From the NCBI GenBank assembly GCA_964519995.1, contig CAZFLY010000003.1, positions 1 through 64,000 of the forward strand: 64,000 bases of DNA, written 5' to 3'. The position numbers and the translations under genes were made by a program. Position 1 is the first letter of the stretch. The number at the start of each line of letters is the position of its first letter. Shown here piece after piece: positions 59,609-64,000 of the stretch. The notes beneath the pieces were generated by a model that saw nothing but the letters and a program-made list of their open reading frames with translations, was not told the DNA's origin and ran no database searches. This stretch comes from CAZFLY01 sp964519995 (GTDB taxonomy: Bacteria; Planctomycetota; Phycisphaerae; Sedimentisphaerales; Anaerobacaceae).

Positions 59609-61189
59609 GTGACAAAAAACCAGATTGACCAAAACAATCATGCACAACAAACAATATTAGCCGGGTCTTGCCCCCCTGCTTTCTTGCGAAAGCAAGAAGG
59701 GGGGCAAGGAAAAAACCAGCCAAGTAACGCGAACATATTGATAGTTGATGACGACCCTCAAGCTGCTCGTCTTTTGTTGGAGACACTGGCTCGCAAGGCT
59801 ATTAACGCAAGCCTTGTCAACGACAAAAAGGCTGCTCTGAACTTTTTCGAGAAGAATAATTGTGATCTGGCCTTTATCAGCCAGAAAATACAACCAGAAT
59901 ATGGTTCACAGTGCCAAACTGATGACGTCTTTGATCTTGTCAAGAAGATTAAGGCAAATTCACCTGAGCTGCCAATAATCATGATGGCCAATATCGAAGG
60001 GCCAAAGGCTCAAAATGAGCAACCATCTGATTACACTAATCATACTCTGTTACGTCTTGGAACACAGGCAGCCATCATGGCAGTTCGTGCAGGTTGTTGC
60101 AACTTTTTGATCAAGCCGCTCGAACGCGAGAAAGTAGAGGCTATGCTGGATACATTTCTGCCCAACCACGCTATTTCAACAGCAGCCTCGGCACACGAAG
60201 GCACACGCTGTCTTTATCAAATTGTTGGCAAAAGCCCCAAGCTCATCCAAACTGTTAACCTGGCCAGCAAGATAGCTCCGACATCATTGCCTGTGCTTAT
60301 AAGCGGCGAAAACGGAACAGGCAAAGAACTAATCTCTTCTCTTATTCATCACCGAAGTAAAAGGTCAACCGGACCATACATCAAAGTTAATTGCGCAGCA
60401 TTGAGTGACACACTACTCGAAAGCGAGTTGTTCGGCCATGAAAAAGGTGCTTACACCGGTGCTTATACGCAGCGCAAAGGGCGATTTGAAGCGGCACACG
60501 GCGGCACTTTGCTTTTGGACGAGATTACCGAAACTCCACCGAAGTTTCAGGCCAAGTTGCTTCGCATAATAGAACAACAGGAGTTTGAAAGAGTCGGCGG
60601 AAATGAAAATATCAAAGTAGACGTCAGAATAATCAGTACCACCAACAAAAACCTGCTCGATGAAGTCAGAAATGGCCGCTTCCGCCAGGACTTATACTAT
60701 CGCTTAAGCACTGCCAGGTTAGTTCTCTGCCCCTTAAGAAATCGGCGAGAAGATATGCCTGAGCTTGTGTGGCATTTCGTCAACCTCCACGCTCGTCAAA
60801 CCCAACGTCGCATTACCAAAATCGACTCCGTGATGATGGATATCTTTTCAAAATACCATTGGCCAGGCAACGTCCGCCAACTACGAAACGTTGTGCTAAC
60901 ATCCCTCATTCTGGGAATAGGCAATACGCTCTCATTAGCTGACGTGTCCTGGCTGTTCGATGAATTACAACCGTTACCTCAGCAAGACCAGAGTCAACTA
61001 GATGAACCTCACATTTGCGGCCTGGGCAGTGTACCTCTTGAGCAGCTTGAACGAAGGGCCATTCTTGAAACACTACAACAAACAGATGGCAACCGGACAA
61101 AAGCTGCAAAGGCTCTGGGCATTAGCGATCGCACGCTCCGGGATAAGATACGTCGATATCAGCAACAGAATGTTATACAGCCAGCGTAA
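59609..61189 (+). CDS. Second sigma-54 activator, receiver lacking the phospho-acceptor Asp
   Basis: About 526 residues from a GTG at 59609 with GGAG 10 nt upstream; a longer frame from 59525 would overlap the previous gene. Receiver (about 42-170): the acidic triad is present (ILIVDDD), as is the Lys (FLIKPLE), but the phospho-acceptor position is Ser91 (DLAFISQK) and the Thr is Ala (MMANIEG). AAA+ domain: GENGTGKE, GAYTGA for sigma-54 contact, TLLLDE. Fis-type helix-turn-helix at the end (RTKAAKALGISDRTLRDKIR). A strong hairpin lies in the coding sequence before the receiver. Cotranscription with fliL-fliM-fliN-flhA suggests a downstream or paired regulator. Confidence 0.88.
   Translation: MTKNQIDQNNHAQQTILAGSCPPAFLRKQEGGQGKNQPSNANILIVDDDPQAARLLLETLARKAINASLVNDKKAALNFFEKNNCDLAFISQKIQPEYGSQCQTDDVFDLVKKIKANSPELPIIMMANIEGPKAQNEQPSDYTNHTLLRLGTQAAIMAVRAGCCNFLIKPLEREKVEAMLDTFLPNHAISTAASAHEGTRCLYQIVGKSPKLIQTVNLASKIAPTSLPVLISGENGTGKELISSLIHHRSKRSTGPYIKVNCAALSDTLLESELFGHEKGAYTGAYTQRKGRFEAAHGGTLLLDEITETPPKFQAKLLRIIEQQEFERVGGNENIKVDVRIISTTNKNLLDEVRNGRFRQDLYYRLSTARLVLCPLRNRREDMPELVWHFVNLHARQTQRRITKIDSVMMDIFSKYHWPGNVRQLRNVVLTSLILGIGNTLSLADVSWLFDELQPLPQQDQSQLDEPHICGLGSVPLEQLERRAILETLQQTDGNRTKAAKALGISDRTLRDKIRRYQQQNVIQPA
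59667..59708. repeat. Strong hairpin inside the 5' part of the second activator gene
   Basis: CTTGCCCCCC (59667-59676) pairs with GGGGGGCAAG (59699-59708), and TTCTTGC (59681-59687) with GCAAGAA (59692-59698), around a GAAA tetraloop; only TGCT is unpaired. It encodes a Pro/Gly-rich stretch between the start codon and the receiver, and looks like an inserted palindromic repeat. Confidence 0.75.
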
Positions 61190-61235
61190 TAACTAAAAGG
61201 TCAACAGAAAATAAAATCAAGCAGAGAGTAAAAAA

Positions 61236-61826
61236 ATGGCAGACGAAAACGAATTGGAAAACCAGCAGGACACACAAGAACAAGAAGAAGAAAAAAAACA
61301 GCAGAATCCAAAGATACCTTTGGCCAGACTCCTACCATGGATAATAATGGCACTTGCGTTGGTCATATGCGCCAGCATCGGCTTTGGTCTGGGTCGTGTC
61401 TTTGCCGGCCGGCGAAATGTCCCATCAACCGAATTCCCACAGCAGCAAGAAGCTGACCAAACACAAATGCTTAAAGCTGACGGCTCAGAAACAAGTCCAC
61501 AAAATACCTGGTATTATGACTTAGAGCCCGTGGTCGCGAACCTTAATGAGCCGGACGTTACAAGGTATATCAGAATTTCTCTTACGTTGCAAATCAGTAA
61601 TGAACTGGACACCAAGAAAACTATCGCTTTTCTTGAACAAAAGGCTCCGCTTTTAAAAGACTGGCTGACGATCTACCTTGCAAGCCAAACCCTGGAGGAT
61701 ATTCGCGGCGAGGGAAACCTGAGGCGTATTCAATCACAAATGCTCGATGCTTTTAATGAGAAGCTTTTCCCCGATGCTAAACCCCAGATCAAAAATGTTC
61801 TTTTCAAGGAATTCGCCGTACAATGA
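61236..61826 (+). CDS. fliL: Flagellar basal body protein FliL
   Basis: 196 residues: an acidic/Gln-rich cytoplasmic N-terminus, one membrane helix (about 32-55, LPWIIMALALVICASIGFGL), and a periplasmic domain with the family pattern (WYYDLEPVVANLNEPDVTRY, IRISLTLQISNELDTKKTIA, LLKDWLTIYLASQTLEDIRG, FKEFAVQ). FliL rings surround stators and support torque. It overlaps fliM by 4 nt. Confidence 0.93.
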   Translation: MADENELENQQDTQEQEEEKKQQNPKIPLARLLPWIIMALALVICASIGFGLGRVFAGRRNVPSTEFPQQQEADQTQMLKADGSETSPQNTWYYDLEPVVANLNEPDVTRYIRISLTLQISNELDTKKTIAFLEQKAPLLKDWLTIYLASQTLEDIRGEGNLRRIQSQMLDAFNEKLFPDAKPQIKNVLFKEFAVQ

Positions 61827-62899
61827 GTACTCAACTTTCGGATAACCTCAGCAGAGACAAGATCGGCCAGCTTCTCAGCGTTGTCGGCTCAAAGCCCGCG
61901 CAAGACACAGTGGAAGTCCAAGCCACGGATTTTGACTGGCACCGGCCCCGCTGTTTCACAGACGATCAGCTTGAAACACTCAACAACCTCACTAAGCAAA
62001 TAGCCGATGCGATCGCCGATAAATTCAATTATTTCTTTCAGGGTAATTTCGATGTCACGATATCATCAACGAGACTGTACTTTGCCGGTGAACTTACAGG
62101 CGAGCTTCTCGCTGGCGCAAAAAATAGCTACTATCTGGCCTTTGGTCCCGACCAGGAGCACATGTGTGGATTTCTTGGTATACCACAACAGACTACAACC
62201 TCCTGGCTCACACTGTTGCTCGGTGATTCCTCATCCGAGAAAGATTCTACCAATGGATTGTCACAACTGGAGGAATCACTCCTATTGGATCTCGCCATTG
62301 CCGTCATCAAAGCCATTGCCAACACAATGAAAGGCTCTCAAAATCTTCAACCCGCTAAAACACTCGCTAAAGCTCAACTACCCATAGAACTACAAGGCAT
62401 AGAAGAGATCTGCAAGATCGATTTAATTTTCAAAAAAGCTGATAACGAAAGCAGTTCCGAAGCGTATTTCATAGTCCCGTGCAGTCTTTTATCACCAATT
62501 GTCGGCAAAAAATCACGAGCAGGTAGTAACCTCTCAGCCGCAGATACCTCAAAGGCAATACTCGCACATCTCCAGCAGGTACCAGTATCGGTGACTGTCA
62601 GGCTGGCCCGTACGATGGTTTCCTTCGAAGAGATTATGAGTCTTCGCCCATGTGACATACTCTTACTTAACAAACACATCGAAGAGCCAATTGAATTGAT
62701 TGTCGAAGACCAAACGATATTTCGAGGCAGGCCTGCACAGTGCGCAGGTAAAAAAGCAGTGGTGATAACAGAAAGTCTGAAACACAACACAAACAATCCT
62801 AAAACACAGCAGATACCTCAAGTTAAAACACAGAATGTAAACGAGCCGGCAGAAACTCTGACAACTAAAAAGGAATTGGAATATGTCAAAAGCAGCTAA
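61823..62899 (+). CDS. fliM: Flagellar motor switch protein FliM
   Basis: 358 residues. FliM is the middle part of the C ring and normally binds CheY-P through an N-terminal LSQxEIDALL motif. Here that place reads LSRDKIGQLLSVVG, so the acidic centre is lost. The body has the FliM/CheC-like fold (FDVTISSTRLYFAGELTGEL, SQLEESLLLDLAIAVIKAIA) and a C-terminal SpoA-type domain (VPVSVTVRLARTMVSFEEIM, SLRPCDILLLNKHIEEPIEL). The middle and C-terminal domains are divergent, but position and domain order support the call. Confidence 0.88.
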   Translation: MSTQLSDNLSRDKIGQLLSVVGSKPAQDTVEVQATDFDWHRPRCFTDDQLETLNNLTKQIADAIADKFNYFFQGNFDVTISSTRLYFAGELTGELLAGAKNSYYLAFGPDQEHMCGFLGIPQQTTTSWLTLLLGDSSSEKDSTNGLSQLEESLLLDLAIAVIKAIANTMKGSQNLQPAKTLAKAQLPIELQGIEEICKIDLIFKKADNESSSEAYFIVPCSLLSPIVGKKSRAGSNLSAADTSKAILAHLQQVPVSVTVRLARTMVSFEEIMSLRPCDILLLNKHIEEPIELIVEDQTIFRGRPAQCAGKKAVVITESLKHNTNNPKTQQIPQVKTQNVNEPAETLTTKKELEYVKSS

Positions 62900-63287
62900 G
62901 GCCACCGCAGAAAAGGCAAAGAACGAGCAAAACGTACAAGATGCTGCTCCAGAGGCGGATTCTAAAAAGCAGGTGCAGTCCGCTGAACTGCCCGAGGCGG
63001 TTGAGCAAGATTCGGCGGGTTCAACCGGCAAATTTGACATCTTACTTGATATGGATGTTCCAGTAACGGTCGTTCTCGGACAGGCCGATGTACCGGTTCG
63101 ACGACTGCTACAGTTTGGGCCAGGTTCGGTACTGCAGCTCGACAGGTCTACTGACTCACCGGTGGATTTGTATCTCAAGGACGCCAAATTTGCTGAAGCG
63201 GATGTTGTAGTTGTGGATGGTCGCTTTGCCGTCAGAATAAAACAGATTATTGGCACCGACACAGACTCCGACACAGCGGAGCAATAA
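62883..63287 (+). CDS. fliN: Flagellar motor switch protein FliN
   Basis: 134 residues with an Ala/Glu/Lys-rich N-terminal ~50 residues and the SpoA domain (DILLDMDVPVTVVLGQADVP, VRRLLQFGPGSVLQLDRSTD, SPVDLYLKD, VVVVDGRFAVRIKQII). FliN forms the cytoplasmic base of the C ring and holds FliH. It overlaps the end of fliM by 17 nt. Confidence 0.95.
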   Translation: MSKAAKATAEKAKNEQNVQDAAPEADSKKQVQSAELPEAVEQDSAGSTGKFDILLDMDVPVTVVLGQADVPVRRLLQFGPGSVLQLDRSTDSPVDLYLKDAKFAEADVVVVDGRFAVRIKQIIGTDTDSDTAEQ

Positions 63288-63326
63288 CCTGCTCAGAATA
63301 AGGAATTGTAAACAGAAGGACCCAGA

Positions 63327-64000
63327 ATGGCCAAAGCGGAAAAAACAAACTCGTCAGGTACCTTTAGCCGTACTGCGTCTGTACAACCAGACGACGACAT
63401 GATCAACACACCGCTTGCTTCCCACAGCAACACCATCCTGGCTTTTGGTCTTGTGGCAATTCTTACTACTCTTATAGTTCCTCTACCAACACCGATACTC
63501 GATATGCTGCTGGCGTGTAGTATGTCATTGGCTATTGCTGTCTTGATAATTACTCTGGCCTCCAAAGAGGCCCTGGAGCTTTCTGCTTTTCCTTCACTTC
63601 TGCTGTTCGTGACACTATTTCGCCTTTCTCTTAATGTAGCTTCTACAAGGTTAATACTACTGCAGGCCGATGCCGGCAAGATTATACAGACATTCGGCGG
63701 CTTTGTAGCTGGCGGCAGCTTCATGGTTGGTCTGGTCATTTTTCTGATCCTCATTGTTATACAATTCGTAGTAATCACAAAAGGGGCCGAGAGAATAAGT
63801 GAAGTTGCCGCCCGTTTTACTCTTGATGCCATGCCCGGCAAACAGATGGCAATCGACGCAGACCTCAACGCCGGTATCATCACCGAGACAGAGGCAAACA
63901 AACGCAGAACAAAAATTGTCAAAGAAAGTGAATTCTATGGCGCAATGGATGGTGCCAGCAAGTTTATCCGGGGCGACGCAAAAGCTGGTCTAATAATCAC
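63327..64000 (+). CDS. flhA: Flagellar export apparatus protein FlhA (5' part, cut by window edge)
   Basis: The frame is open from the ATG at 63327 to the window end, about 224 residues of a protein that is usually ~690. After a ~40-residue N-terminal tail come membrane segments and the FHIPEP signature: LLFVTLFRLSLNVASTRLIL, GGFVAGGSFMVGLVIFLILI, VIQFVVITKGAERISEVAAR, FTLDAMPGKQMAIDADLNAG. FlhA forms the nonameric export gate ring and uses ion force. AAGGA stands 8 nt before the ATG. It is the last gene visible in this operon. Confidence 0.95.
   Translation, partial: MAKAEKTNSSGTFSRTASVQPDDDMINTPLASHSNTILAFGLVAILTTLIVPLPTPILDMLLACSMSLAIAVLIITLASKEALELSAFPSLLLFVTLFRLSLNVASTRLILLQADAGKIIQTFGGFVAGGSFMVGLVIFLILIVIQFVVITKGAERISEVAARFTLDAMPGKQMAIDADLNAGIITETEANKRRTKIVKESEFYGAMDGASKFIRGDAKAGLII

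Overview
The window looks like a contiguous piece of a Gram-negative bacterial chromosome. P-ring and L-ring genes (flgI, flgH) imply an outer membrane. Gene content and order are most like a member of the Planctomycetota, perhaps Phycisphaerae; this placement is an inference from recall of gene order and was not tested by a search.

Layout. Positions 1-8.5 kb hold housekeeping genes, all on the minus strand: yggS, yjbQ, argS, rsfS, a K+-dependent membrane pyrophosphatase and argJ. Between yggS and yjbQ lies a well-formed promoter that appears to drive a plus-strand small RNA. From 8.9 kb to the right edge almost everything is flagellar. A lone STAS protein and the fliS-flagellin pair come first, then a glycosyltransferase and fliK. 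A plus-strand export/rotor/stator operon follows (flgB-flgC-fliE-fliF-fliG-fliH-fliI-fliJ-motE-like-motA-motB-motB, then fliO-fliP-fliQ-fliR-flhB). A long minus-strand block runs flgD-flgE-PilZ-flgF-flgG-flgA-flgH-flgI-flgJ-flgN-flgK-flgL, a glycosylation island, then fliD. Finally there is a sigma-54 activator gene and a plus-strand operon: two TPR proteins, a second sigma-54 activator, fliL, fliM, fliN and flhA, which is cut by the window edge.

Regulation can be read directly. Four intergenic regions carry five good sigma-54 (-24/-12) promoters: fliK (14077), flgB (14429), fliO (23778), flgD (53848) and the TPR-NtrC-fliLMN-flhA operon (55965). The flagellin gene instead has a good sigma-28 promoter (10784-10810). 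Two sigma-54 activators are encoded here, and both have degenerate receiver domains, damaged in complementary ways. Palindromic sites between the divergent fliK and flgB promoters, with a related site upstream of flgD, are candidate enhancers.

The most unusual content is the island between flgL and fliD. It holds a TPR-GT4 protein, a GT2 protein, a TPR protein, a FliT-like chaperone, an apparently chimeric methyltransferase, and one ~2065-residue protein. That protein joins a methyltransferase, a B12-binding radical SAM module, three GT2 domains and a GT4 domain. I infer a dedicated machinery that builds and attaches an elaborate, possibly C-methylated glycan on the filament. Several families of dispersed palindromic repeats also occur; one family sits as inverted copies tightly flanking flhB.
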